This document shows positions 12,374 through 23,429 of a DNA stretch of 64,000 bases, piece after piece. The stretch comes from Lamellibrachia satsuma (lineage: Eukaryota > Annelida > Polychaeta > Sabellida > Siboglinidae). Positions within the stretch are counted from its first letter, which is position 1. Every line of letters begins with the position of its first letter. The translations under genes and the position numbers were made by a program. Location of the stretch: positions 1,497,501 through 1,561,500 of the forward strand of contig BSQZ01000102.1 in assembly GCA_033239005.1 (NCBI GenBank), written 5' to 3'. The notes beneath the pieces were generated by a model. The model was given only the letters and a program-made list of their open reading frames with translations. It was not told where the DNA came from and did not search any database.

Positions 12374-12724
12374 ATGTTTGGGTGCTGCAATACGCCAAGT
12401 GAAACAGTAAGCTTACACAAGTTTACAAGTGACAAACACCGTCGACACATATGGGCCCGATTCCTCCGCAGAACCCGTGCACGTTGGCATTTAAAAGAAT
12501 CTGTTTTCATATTATGCAGCAAGCATTTTTTTAAAGTTCGACATGGGATACGCCAAGAGCCTGGTGTTGATGGAAATTGCAATTCCAGCCATCTAAATAC
12601 GGACGCTAGTAGTACAGACAATACCAGCAGTACCCGTGGTGTCGCAGCTACCTGTTCAACGTGCCAGCGGTCCACAGCGAGAAAAGTCGAAGTCCGGCTT
12701 ATATTTATCATAAATGGTTTATAG
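12374..12724 (+). pseudogene. THAP-domain fragment
   Basis: An open frame contains MFGCCNTPSETVSLHKF, then HIWARFLRRTRARW, then VFILCSKHFF. This matches the THAP zinc-finger pattern of an N-terminal Cys pair, an aromatic core and a terminal Cys-x2-His-Phe. After about 60 residues it passes into a Ser/Thr-rich stretch (TDASSTDNTSSTRG) and ends. THAP domains bind DNA and occur in P-element-type transposases and in host proteins. Here only the domain and a short tail remain, with no transposase core visible downstream. It could be a transposon relic or the first exon of a gene with distant exons; I favour a relic. Confidence 0.55.
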
Positions 12725-13020
12725 CATGCTTATAAAATGCTAGCACTAAAGATAATTTACAGAGTATTTAAATAGACAAATTATTACTGCGAGACGTGTG
12801 GGACGGCTTCTGCCTGTGCACCGTCGCCGCTGTTTATACCCACACAAACACAGTCTCTGCCTCTGGGTCATGCATGTAGGGTTGTGGGCAGGCTAGGGGC
12901 TCGGGGTCTGCATAACACTCCGCAATATCACTGTCTACATCTTTTAAATGGTACATTTTGTGTGCACAAAGCATGATCAAATAAGCTCTTTTACGAGGTG
13001 ACCGAGGGAATTAAAAAATT
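12725..13020. other. No supported gene
   Basis: Intergenic DNA with no clear coding frame or repeat. Confidence 0.4.
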
Positions 13021-13059
13021 ATTTGAATAGCAGTAAATTATTTTTTGAGTATGGACAAT

Positions 13060-13345
13060 GCAGTTTGGGAATAAAAAAATCATTTCGCGTACCCTTTAAC
13101 AACATACTCGCCGCAAGAAGATGGAAATGTATCAGCCGTGTCCAGCGAAAGGAGGACAACAAAATCTCAGAGATTGCACTAAGATGGACACCTGAAGGAA
13201 AAAGAAAACGAGAACGGGCAAAAAAACCTTGAGGGAAAGTGTGGAAGAACAGCTCAAACAAATACACCTAAGCTGGGGCCAGGCTGCAAAGTTGGCTGCG
13301 GACAGAAAGAGGTGGAGGACCCTTGTTTCTGAAGAAGAGGTATAA
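13060..13345 (+). pseudogene. C-terminal fragment of an RTE-like LINE
   Basis: The plus strand reads ALRWTPEGKRKRERAKK. After one frameshift it continues with a segment containing EEQLKQIHLSWGQAAKLAAD and WRTLVSEEE before stopping. This is the conserved basic C-terminal tail of the RTE-like/CFDP2-like polyproteins seen elsewhere in the window. Upstream RT sequence is absent, and a GT microsatellite begins immediately after it. Confidence 0.75.
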
Positions 13346-13359
13346 GCAAGTATATATTA

Positions 13360-13360
<1 letters not shown>

Positions 13361-13446
<86 letters not shown>

Positions 13447-13466
13447 TTGTGCGCGTGTGTGTGCGC

Positions 13467-13553
<87 letters not shown>

Positions 13554-13556
13554 TGT
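13361..13556. repeat. (GT)n then (GCGT)n microsatellite
   Basis: About 100 bp of GT units are followed by about 90 bp of GCGT units. All six frames stay open, which explains several long low-complexity frames here. Confidence 0.97.
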
Positions 13557-13644
13557 GGACCAATGCTCCAAACCACCCAGCAAGGGTGCGGCTGCCTGGC
13601 ATGCAAAGGTACTACCATCTCGCCCCACCCCAACACCCCCAATG

Positions 13645-13892
13645 AATATATATCTGACACACTGTGCTTACCAAATATGAAACAGTATAATGTCTTAGTA
13701 AACACAATGGCTAGTCAAATTAATTTGTTTTGCAAAACGTCTGGTGACACAGGATACGGTACATGTATTGCCAACAAACAAAAATAACCTTTTTGCGTTT
13801 TACACACGCGTCCACCAAATTCAAGCACGCAGCCAGACAGCAGCGAGTGTTATACGATATCATATATATCGAATGCGTTTTATAATAAAGTA
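13645..13892 (-). repeat. Dispersed repeat, copy 2 (host of the Gypsy insertion)
   Basis: This is the reverse complement of the 11573-11775 repeat, with shared words such as AGCCAGACAGCAGCGAGTGT and TGCGTTTTATAATAAAGTA. The Gypsy element lies directly at its AT-rich end. A further short piece of its terminus (GCGTTTTATAATAAAGTAT) is found at about 17432-17452 beyond the Gypsy element. Confidence 0.7.
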
Positions 13893-13897
13893 TGATG

Positions 13898-13902
13898 ATG
13901 AT
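13898..13902 (+). repeat. Gypsy target-site duplication, left (ATGAT)
   Basis: ATGAT directly precedes the TG of the 5' LTR. The same five bases at 17330-17334 directly follow the CA of the 3' LTR, as expected for integrase-mediated insertion. Confidence 0.9.
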
Positions 13903-14071
13903 TGTCATAATATGGTGTTTTGTACTGGAAAACATTTCGAATGACACTACCGGGGTTTTGCACCCCGTGGGCTACGGGGCTTGTTGACAGGAGAACCAAG
14001 CCAGAAACGATCCTACCTTGTATGTCGGTATTATGATTAAACCCATTGTTTAAAAGTACAAGAGCGTTACA
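13903..14071 (+). mobile_element. 5' LTR of Gypsy element (169 bp)
   Basis: It begins TGTCATAATATGG and ends GAGCGTTACA, with canonical TG...CA ends. It differs from the 3' LTR at about eight positions by eye (near 5%). It is very short for a Gypsy LTR. Confidence 0.92.
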
Positions 14072-14086
14072 TGGTGTCAGAAGCGG
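14072..14086 (+). promoter_or_regulatory. Primer binding site, probably tRNA-Leu
   Basis: TGGTGTCAGAAGCGG directly follows the 5' LTR. It is complementary, with one mismatch, to the CCACTTCTGACACCA 3' end known from animal tRNA-Leu. The tRNA identity is inferred from memory. Confidence 0.75.
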
Positions 14087-14111
14087 TTGCTGTAGATACC
14101 TGACAAGAATG

Positions 14112-14174
14112 GCCAGAAACGATCCTACCTTGTATGTCGGTATTATGATTAAACCCATTGTTTAAAAGTACAAG
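14112..14174 (+). repeat. 63-bp internal duplicate of the LTR 3' part
   Basis: Bases 14112-14174 repeat 14000-14062 of the 5' LTR exactly by eye. They run from GCCAGAAACGATCCTACC to TTTAAAAGTACAAG. The extra copy lies downstream of the primer binding site, where an LTR segment should not occur. Confidence 0.85.
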
Positions 14175-16790
14175 GTTTCGCACGGCGACGAAACTTCACA
14201 AGGAGGATGGGGAAGTGCAGCGATACGCACTGTTATATGCGATAGGTGGCCGTTAAGCCAATCGGATCTTCCGCACTTTAACATTTGTATCACCGGAGGT
14301 AGACACAGATTACGCTACTCTTGTGCCGAAGCTAACATACTATTTTATTCCGAAAAGGAACATTATACACGAACGTTGCATATTTCATGATCGAACACAG
14401 AATTCGTCTGAAACTGTGGAGGAATTCGTGAGAGACTTACAAGCTCTGGCGATACACTGTGAGTACACTGATGCAAATGAAATGATTCGAGACCGTTTTG
14501 TTAAGGGCATTAAAGATCCGTCAGTTAAACAGAAACTGCAGTTGATGGCAGACCTTAGTCTGGAGAAAGCAGTAATGATCGCTCGCCAAGACGAACAAGT
14601 TAAATCACAAATGCGAGAACAGCTGCATGAAAACGTCGCCGAAGCGAGAGTGGTTCCGAGAGTAGCTGGCCGGTACGCAAAAGACAAACGCAGTACGTAC
14701 TCGACGCTAAGACACACAATTTAAAAGTGTGAACGCTGTGGATATGCCCAACACGGACGTGAAGGGAAGTGTCCTGCTTGGACAAAACTACAACAAATGC
14801 AACGCTAGGGGACACTTCGCATCTGTGTGTAGATCGAGGCGTAAAATGAACTTTGAACCTCTCACAGCGTACGAAGTCGAAAGTGACGAAACAAAACCGT
14901 ATCTCGGAATAGTCAAAAGTTACGAAACAAAACCGTTTACTGGCGAAGTCGAAAGTGACAAAACAAAACCGTTTGTCGAAAGTGATGAATCGAAAGCGTT
15001 TCTCAGTGTCATCGACTGCACAGAGAAAAAAGATGCCTGGTTTGTAACTCTAAAGGTGAAGCGAACACGACTTCGCTTCAAAATCGACACATGCGCTGAC
15101 GTCACGATAATAACGAAGAAAACATGGCTGGCGATGAAAGACAAACCGAGACTAGAACCGATAGCCGTCCGCCTCAACAGTGTCGGCGGACAGTTAAAGG
15201 CGTGCAGTAAATTTTTGGCAGTAACGAAACACAAGAACACAGTTTATCGCTTCAACATAATCGTCATTGAAGGCCAGAACGCGATAAACCTATTGTCAAG
15301 AGATGTCGCTACTGACATGGAGCTTGTCTGTCGTCTGGAACAAATTAACGCATCGGACACTGATACCGGAATTGGCCTCATGAAGACCGATTCCGTTGCG
15401 ATAAAGCTGAAGGCTGGGGCCCAACCTCTTTGCCTAACAACTGCAAGACGCGTCCCCTTTCCTCTGATGGGCGCCGTTAAAGCAGAACTCGACCGCCGCA
15501 TGGTTACGTCAGGAGTGATAAGAGCTGTGACGGAACCTACCGACTGGTGCTCAGCGATGGTTCCGGTGATCAAGAAAACTGGAGCAGTTCACATCTGTGT
15601 CGACTTGAAACAACTCAATACCGCAGTTCGACGCGAACACTTTATGCTTCCCTCGCTGGAACATATATCGCCTAAACTCGCCGACTCGAAAGTGTTCTCA
15701 ACTTTAGACGCCGCTAGTGTTTTCTGGCAGATTCCGATTGATGAAGAGAGCCAACTGTTGACGACATTTATCAGACCATTCGGACGATATGCATTTTGCA
15801 GACTTCCATTTAGAATTTCTTCAGCCCCTGAGATATTTCAGCGGAAAATGTCGGCACTGCTCGACGGCCTGAATGAAGTGGAAGTCATAATGGACGACAT
15901 CCTGGTCCATGGACGTAGCATCGAAGAACACGACGCTCGCCTCGATGCTGTGATCAGGATCATCAACGACTCGGGCCTGAAACTCAACCCAAGAAAATGC
16001 GTCTTCCGACAAACCGAATTGACATATTTTGGTCACCTTATCGGCAGTGACGGCATCAAGCCTAACCCGGACAAAGTCGAAGCTCTACTGAAACTGTCAC
16101 GTCCGAACAATGTCAGCGAACTGAGAACGGTGTTGGGTATGTTCCAGTATCTGGGCAAGTTTGTGTATGATATGTCGTCGGTGATGAAACCAATGACAGA
16201 CCTACTAAAGTCTGATGTCATATGGTGGTGGACCACACACAGCAAGCTTCGTTTGACAAGACGAAAGAACTGCTAACGACTACACCGACGTTGTCGTACT
16301 ATGACTCAACCAAGCCGACGGTAGTGAGCGCAGATGCAAGCAGCTTCGGAATCGGCGCGGTGTTGATGCAGTTGGCCGAGGGTGTTCTAAAGCCCATCGC
16401 CTTTGCATCACGAACGTTAACGACTGCTGAACAGCGATACGCTCAAATCAAAAAAGAATGTCTGGCAGGGGTATGGGCGTGTGAGAGATTCTCTAGATAT
16501 CTGGTCGGACTTAGCGAATTCAAGCTACTCACCGACCATCGATCACTGGTTCCACTCATGAATACAAAACGCATAGACGACGCACCGCTCCGCTGTCAGC
16601 GATTGCTCATGATGGCCATGCGTTTCAACCCGATTGTCGAATACGTTCCCGGAAAGGAGCTCATGATTGCCGATGCCCTTTCCAGAAAGCCGCTAGAGAC
16701 ATGTGAGCCTCGAATTGACGATGTCGAGCTCTCAGACGATATAGCAGCTCACGTCGAGGCCGTATAACAGAACTGGTCTGAGATTGAAGA
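14175..16790 (+). pseudogene. Gypsy gag-pol: partial gag, zinc knuckle, protease, reverse transcriptase, RNase H
   Basis: The N-terminal part of gag is missing. Gag is readable from about 14215 and open at 14323-14724 (SSETVEEFVRDLQALAIHCEY). An in-frame TAA follows, then the first zinc knuckle (CERCGYAQHGREGKC). The second knuckle, in another frame, has lost its first Cys. The pol frame 14729-16276 has an acidic repeat (VESDETKPY-type, four units), then a protease with IDTCADVTII where IDTGAD is expected. The reverse transcriptase follows with FSTLDAASVFWQ and VIMDDILVHG. A frameshift near 16235 leads to RNase H at 16222-16767 ([29 protein letters not shown]). It resembles the Mag/K02A2.6-like Gypsy group. 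Integrase is absent, so the copy is non-autonomous. Confidence 0.9.
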
Positions 16791-17091
16791 CCGTCTTACA
16801 GAGATCAGGACTGAAAACTCGAATTTACCGCTGTAGCAAAACGGCAATCCAGTGCTGATGAAACTCGATGGGGAGAAACGTGAAACGCGGAACCAGTCAT
16901 ATGTTGTGGAAACTGGTGCAGGCATCAGATATCGCCGAAATCGAAGACATCTCCAGGGTGTGCCGCATGTAGTTCCGCCAGTGCCCGACGACGAGCCTGA
17001 TGATACCGACGTCCCTGCTGATCCTGGTGATGCGGTTGTGCCGCCCGTGGACGTTCCCGCTGGGCCGAATACGCCGCTGGTGTATACCTGA
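16791..17091 (+). pseudogene. Gypsy post-integrase C-terminal tail joined to RNase H remnant
   Basis: After the RNase H end the frame reads NWSEIEDRLTEIRTEN, normally just before the integrase zinc finger. Within about 40 bp it changes to QSYVVETGAGIRYRRNRRHL, a segment that normally follows the integrase core. The tail is Pro/Asp-rich (PPVPDDEPDDTDVPADPGD). The junction near 16835 marks an internal deletion of the whole integrase catalytic domain. Confidence 0.8.
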
Positions 17092-17149
17092 AGTGGGCGA
17101 GCAGTCCACCGGCCAGTAAAATTTGAATGACGTTAATTTGTTTTGTTGG

Positions 17150-17160
17150 AACGGGGGAGA
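17150..17160 (+). promoter_or_regulatory. Polypurine tract
   Basis: AACGGGGGAGA lies immediately before the 3' LTR. This is the position and composition expected of the plus-strand priming site. Confidence 0.8.
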
Positions 17161-17329
17161 TGTCATAAAATGGTGTTTTGTACTGGAAAACATTTCGAAT
17201 GACACTACCAGGGTTTTGCACCCCGTGGGCTACGGGGCTTGTTGACATTAGAACCACGCTAGAAACGATCCTACCTTGTATGTTGGTATTATGATTAAAT
17301 CCATTGTTTAAAAGTACAAGAGCGTTACA
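17161..17329 (+). mobile_element. 3' LTR of Gypsy element (169 bp)
   Basis: It begins TGTCATAAAATGG and ends AGCGTTACA, the same length as the 5' LTR. ATGAT follows at 17330-17334. Confidence 0.92.
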
Positions 17330-17330
17330 A

Positions 17331-17331
<1 letters not shown>

Positions 17332-17404
<73 letters not shown>

Positions 17405-17503
17405 TCATCATACTTTACGATATCATATATCAAATGCGTTTTATAATAAAGTATATATATATATATATATATATCATCATACTTTATATATATATATATA
17501 TAT
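17332..17503. repeat. (TA)n tracts with inverted ATCATCATACTTT/AAAGTATGATGAT words
   Basis: Three TA runs (17335-17402, 17453-17474, 17485-17503) are separated by a fragment of the dispersed repeat end. The arrangement can fold into a long hairpin. Confidence 0.85.
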
Positions 17504-17504
17504 C

Positions 17505-19315
17505 ACAGGATTTCAATGCATGAGTAGGAAGCGACCTCACCGCACAGGAAAGGGTCATCGGACACCACGGTATTGGAAATGAGAACTCGAATGGGTCCCT
17601 CCTAACAATGTGTGCTGAATTTCAACTTGTCATCACAAACACCTTATTCCAACAAGCGGACAAATACAAAACATCATGGATGCACCCACGCTCAAAACAT
17701 TGGCATCTGATCGACTACATCGTAATCAGACAACGCGACATCTATGACGTAAGAAAGACACGGGCCATGCGTTGCACAGACTGCTGGTCTGATCACAGAA
17801 TGATAAGAAGCCAAATGTGCCTCAATGTACAACCCAGCAGGCACAGATGTAGTGCAAAACCACGGAAAAAGCTTGACGTTGCAAAACTCAAGTCGGCAAC
17901 CGTCCAACAGCAACTAGCAGAAAAACTTAACACCATATTCGAGGAAGATATCGAACCAGCACCAGATGCTGATACCGAATGGGCACGTCTGAGAGATCCC
18001 CTATATGGAGCAGCCCGTGAAATACTCGGTGTTACCCAGCGCAAGCACAGAGCCTGGTTCGACGAGAATGACACAGAGGCAATGAACATCCTCGACAACT
18101 TGCACACTTCACATCTCGTATGGATAAACGACAAGATTTCGCCATCGAAAGCAACATCCTGTCGCCTTTACAAGCACCAAGCACAGGCCAGGCTACATGC
18201 TATGAAGGAGGTCTGGTGGTCTGATAGAGCTAGCGAGGTTCAACAAGCATCTGATCAGAAGGACACGAAACGTTTCTTTGACGGCCTCAAAGCAGTGTAT
18301 GGGAACTAGTCATGTGGGGTGACACCACTCATGAGTGCCAACGGAACAACACGTATTACAGACCGCAGTGAAATTCTCAAACGATGGGCAGAACATTTTA
18401 ATGATTCTCTAAACCGACCATCAACCATCTCATTTGCAGGATTCGATGAAGTAACACAACATCCAACCATCCATGAACTAGAAGCACGTCCAAATATCGC
18501 CGAAACCACTCAAGCGATAAAGAAACTGACAAGTGGAAAAGCTGCGGGTTCAGATGCAATTGCTGCAGAAATGTACAAACACGGAGGAATAAACCTCACT
18601 AAATGACTTGTCCAACTCTTCACCATCATCTGGCACAGCAGATCCGTCCCGCAGGACGTCAAAGACGCATCGCTTGTACATGTACAAGCGAAAGGGTGAC
18701 AAAGCCATCTGCGACAACCACTGTGGCACATCCCTACTATGCATAGCTGGCAAAATACTCGCCCGGATTATGCTAAATCTGCTGGCACACCATATAGCCG
18801 ACAATGTCCTACCAGAGAGTCAATGTGGCTTCCGGGCAGGGCGTGGTACTACTGACATGATCTTCGCAATGCGACAAATACAAGAAAAGTGTCGCGAACA
18901 AAACCAAGACCTCTACATGGTCTTCATATACCTCACCAAGGCTTTTGATTCATTCAACAGAACAGGGCTCTGGAAACTGTTAGCAAAAATTGGCTGTCCA
19001 GACACGTTCGTTGACGTAATACGGTCGTTCCACGATGGCATGATAGACAGAGTGCAAGACCAAGGGACAGAATGAAATGCGTTTACTGTATCAAATGGCA
19101 CCAAACAGGGTTGCGTGATGGCGCCAATGCTGTTCTCAATTATATTTTCCATCATGCTCCAAGATGCATTCCGCGAAAACGATCTAGGCGTTTACATTCA
19201 ATTTCGCACCAACGGAAACATATTCAATCTACAGCGCATGAAAGCCAAGACCAAGACTACAGAACTACTTGTTCGAGATCTGTTGTTTGGTGATGACTGT
19301 GACCCACAGACATAA
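17505..19315 (+). pseudogene. RTE-like LINE, 5'-truncated: endonuclease end and reverse transcriptase
   Basis: The endonuclease C-terminal half runs at 17608-17830 (SWMHPRSKHWHLIDYIVIRQ, then TDCWSDHRMI). A connector follows, ending RFFDGLKAVYGN before a stop at 18307. RT continues with TSGKAAGSDAIAAEMYK (18530), SLLCIAGKILARIML, LPESQCGFRAGRGTTDMIF, LTKAFDSFNRTGLWKLLAKI and TKQGCVMAPMLF. It breaks in the catalytic box, LLFGDDCD instead of LLFADDCA, at about 19290. The rest of the element resumes at about 20731. A few stops and frameshifts make it inactive, but long open segments suggest a fairly recent copy. Confidence 0.88.
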
Positions 19316-20730
19316 ATAGAACGCCCGTTAGTAAAACACGACAGCTGAGCCCTTATCAGTTGACACATGATAAAGCGGTGCTGGCATGGACCAGTGACAT
19401 TCATGCTACTGCACAGCAAGAACCCACTGGAGGCCCAGTGTTTATACTGTACAGCACCCAGCCTTCATCATATATCTATAGATATACAGTACTAATAAGA
19501 TATTATTATTATATAGCTATATATACCTAATACTTTATGCCAAATTACGTGCACAATCTATCCATGCACCTTGTATATCAAATATCATAACATATTAACT
19601 ATAACAGTAGCACAACTAAACATGATCGAAACTGAACTTTCTGAAGTGCTTTATACGTGTATTAGCTAATAACTGCAAGTGGTCAAAATCTCATTAAACC
19701 CTGTTGGACATTCTTCTCTAAGGTCCCAAAAATATTCTTTTCCCATGTTCCAACACATTCCCCATCTGCTCCATCACAGCCATTTCCACCTGAAGATCAA
19801 AATCTTTCTCGAATATGATCTGGCCAACTTGACCAAGGACACGCCTCCTGTAAAGAAATGTGCTCTCACTTAAGCTGTCAATTGTTTTAATAGGCAAATT
19901 TTCACAAGGTTTGTCAAACAAATGCATAGAATGCAATGAATGTTGCAATGTGTACAGAATGAGTTAAATGATGGTGGTTCATACAACGATGAAACGGCAA
20001 ACAACGACCAAAAAGGGGAGAGCCTCATTAAATGCAGATGACTTAATAAAGAAAAAAAATTATTAATGAGCTGACAGCTAGTAGTGTTTTAAAAAAGAGT
20101 TACAAATATGCATACACGCACGCACACATTATTTATAAAACTTAATCCTACACCTATAACATTTTATGTTCCACCCAGTCAATGTTGCTACTGGGAAACA
20201 CCGAATGTACGTTACCCTCAAGAAAAACGAACGTATCTGTAATAATTATATTGATATTTCGAAACTGTTACACTCATTCACATATACACTAACACGGCAC
20301 AAACATTTGACTAATGCATGATGCTCATTCCAGTATGAACAACCCAACTGCCCACACTTATAACACAACTGCTGGGATCACCCTCACCAAAACTATTAAT
20401 CAGTATGTTGGCCTTTGGCTACTAGCCGATAAGTTTACACTTTTCTAGTAGCCACCTCATCTTCATTGCTTTTGTTTGCCTTATATTGTACATGATGATG
20501 GTGAGGAGGCAATAAATTTACTTACTTACTTACTCACATATGTTAGACAATTATTTGTAACATGCTATGTTCACACTATTAACAGTACTACCCTATGTGT
20601 CATGCAGTGGATGCAACTGTTTCTGCCGTGCAATGAAATGCCGGCCAGTGGTCCATGCCCGCTTCACTGCAACGAGCTGGCTTATCGCTCTTGTGTATGG
20701 GGGGGGGGTTGATTAATGATGTAACTATAT
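19308..20730. mobile_element. About 1.4-kb insertion splitting the LINE after its GDD box
   Basis: LINE sequence stops after GATGACTGTG near 19305 and resumes with TGTGCACTCATTGCACAC near 20734. The insert carries no protein I recognise. It contains an RTE-type 3' end near 20476-20535 (GGCAATAAATTTACTTACTTACTTAC), so part of it is probably another short LINE tail. Only the word CTGTG is shared at both junctions, too short to prove a target duplication. Confidence 0.5.
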
Positions 20731-21315
20731 GCTGTGCACTCATTGCACACTCAATCAACGATGTAAAGAGAATCATCGACTCGTTTGCTAAAGCTGCCCG
20801 CCGATTTGGATCAGTCTAAAAAACGGAAGTTACGTTCCAACCCAAGCCTGGCACCAACCATATACCACCAAATATTACTATTGACAACGTCCCCTTGAAC
20901 GTCGTGGATAAATTCACCTATCTGGGAAGTACGTTGTCCGAAAATGCAATGATTGATGATGACATCTCGACCCGTTTTGGAAAGGCAAGTGCTTCTTTCG
21001 GCGGACTAACCAAGCGCCTCTGGAATTAACGTGGCGTGTGCCTGAGCACGAAAATCGACGTGTATTGTGCCGTACTTACAACCCTGCTCTACGGATGTGA
21101 GGCATGGACACCATACTGTCGACATATCACACGACTAGATCAGTTTCACATGCACTGCCTACGACAGATAGCAGGCATCAAACTGCAAGATATGGTACCA
21201 AACACTGAAGTACTAGAACAATGCGGAACATGGGGAATCGAGTTCCACATCAAACGATCACAACTCCGATGGTCTGGTCACCTGGTACATATGAATGATG
21301 ACCGCATACAAAAAT
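20731..21315 (+). pseudogene. Continuation of the RTE-like LINE (RT thumb and C-terminal part)
   Basis: The sequence reads CALIAHSINDVKRIIDSFAK, then FTYLGSTLSE, then a long open frame at 21036-21310. That frame has YCAVLTTLLYGCEAWTPY, HMHCLRQIAGIKLQDMVPN and [20 protein letters not shown]. This continues exactly where the 17505-19315 segment stops. The usual GKR-rich tail is lost at the TA tract that starts near 21357. Confidence 0.85.
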
Positions 21316-21351
21316 GGTAAAATTAATTTATATATATACAATATACAATAT

Positions 21352-21657
<306 letters not shown>

Positions 21658-21729
21658 TAGAAAAATCTTATGAAGTGTCTGGCAAAAAAATCAGGGTTTG
21701 CTATCTTAAAATAAAAAAATTCTACAACG

Positions 21730-23420
21730 ATTTTTTTTTAAACATGTATAATTTGTTTTCATTATTTGCAGTTCCAGAAGGAAAATGTGTAGCCTACACA
21801 CCATCCTGGTCAACACACCGTCCTGGTCAACACATCCTCCTGGTCAACACACCGTCCTGGTCAACACACCTTCCTGGTCAACACACCGTCCTGGTCAACA
21901 CACCGTCCTTGTCAACACACCTTCCTGATCAACACACCGTCCTGGTCAACACACCGCCCTGGTCAACACACCTTCCTGGTCAACATACCGTCCTGGTCCA
22001 CACACCGCCCTGGTCAACACACCATCCTAGTCAACACACCGTCCTGGTCAACACACCGTCCTTGTCAACACACCTTCCTGGTCAACACACCGTCCTGGTC
22101 AACTCACCGTCCAGGTCAACACACCATCCTGGGCAACACACCGTCCTGGTCCACACACCGCCCTGGTCAACACACCGTCCTGGTCAACACACCGTCCTTG
22201 TCAACACACCTTCCTGATCAACTTACCGTCCAGGTCAACACACCGTCCTGGGCAACATACCGTCCAGGTGAACATGTATGTTCAACTAAAACGACGTGTA
22301 GCATACGTCAAATCTCCGTCATTCGTACGTCAACTCTCCGTAATTCTATAACGATTTTTTTTTAAACATGTATCATTTGTTTTCATTATTTGCAGTTCCA
22401 GAAGGAAAATGTGTAGCCTACACACCGTCCTGGTCAACACACCGCCCTGGTCAACACACCGTCCTGGTCAACACACCTTCCTGGTCAACACACCGTCCTG
22501 GTCAACACACCGCCCTGGTCAACACACCTTCCTGGTCAACATACCGTCCTGGTCCACACACCGCCCTGGTCAACACACCATCCTGGTCAACACACCGTCC
22601 TGGTCAACACACCGTCCTTGTCAACACACCTTCCTGGTCAACACACCGTCCTGGTCAACTCACCGTCCAGGTCAACACACCATCCTGGGCAACACACCGT
22701 CCTGGTCCACACACCGCCCTGGTCAACACACCGTCCTGGTCAACACACCGTCCTGGTCAACACACCGTCCTTGTCAACACACCTTCCTGATCAACTCACC
22801 GTCCAGGTCAACACACCGTCCTGGGCAACATACCGTCCAGGTGAACATGTATGTTCAACTAAAACGACGTGTAGCATACGTCAAATCTCCGTCATTCGTA
22901 CGTCAACTCTCCGTAATTCTATAACGATTTTTTTTTAAACATGTATCATTTGTTTTCATTATTTGCAGTTCCAGAAGGAAAATGTGTAGCCTACACACCG
23001 TCCTGGTCAACACACCGCCCTGGTCAACACACCGTCCTGGTCAACACACCTTCCTGGTCAACACACCGTCCTGGTCAACACACCGCCCTGGTCAACACAC
23101 CTTCCTGGTCAACACATCGTCCTGGTCAACACACCGCCCTGGTCAACACACCTTCCTGGTCAACACACTGTCCTGGTCCACACACCGCCCTGGTCAACAC
23201 ACCGTCCTGGTCAACACACCGCCCTGGTCAACACACCGTCCTTGTCAACACACCTTCCTGGTCAACACACCGTCCTGGTCAATTCACCGTCCAGGTCAAC
23301 ACACCGTCCTGGGCAACATACCGTCCAGGTGAACATGTATGTTCAACTAAAACGACGTGTAGCATACGTCAACTCTATGTCATTCGTACGTCAACTCTCC
23401 GTCATTCGTACGGGGTCTCC
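21730..23420 (+). repeat. Higher-order minisatellite: three blocks of 17-bp units
   Basis: Three blocks begin near 21727, 22350 and 22924, spaced about 623 and 574 bp. Each opens with the same leader (T-rich run, ATTATTTGCAG, then TTCCAGAAGGAAAATGTGTAG). An array of 17-bp units follows (CAACACACCGTCCTGGT and variants), and each block closes with a shared trailer containing ACGACGTGTAGCATACGTCA. Because 17 is not a multiple of 3 and the units lack stops, all three plus frames read the same 17-residue cycle ([17 protein letters not shown]). The leader resembles a splice acceptor, but no flanking exons were found, so I do not call it coding. Confidence 0.93.
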
Positions 23421-23429
23421 GTCATTTGA

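Noticed and set aside
19308..20730. Terminal inverted repeats on the LINE-splitting insert
   Set aside because: The two ends were compared and do not match; only CTGTG is shared at the junctions.
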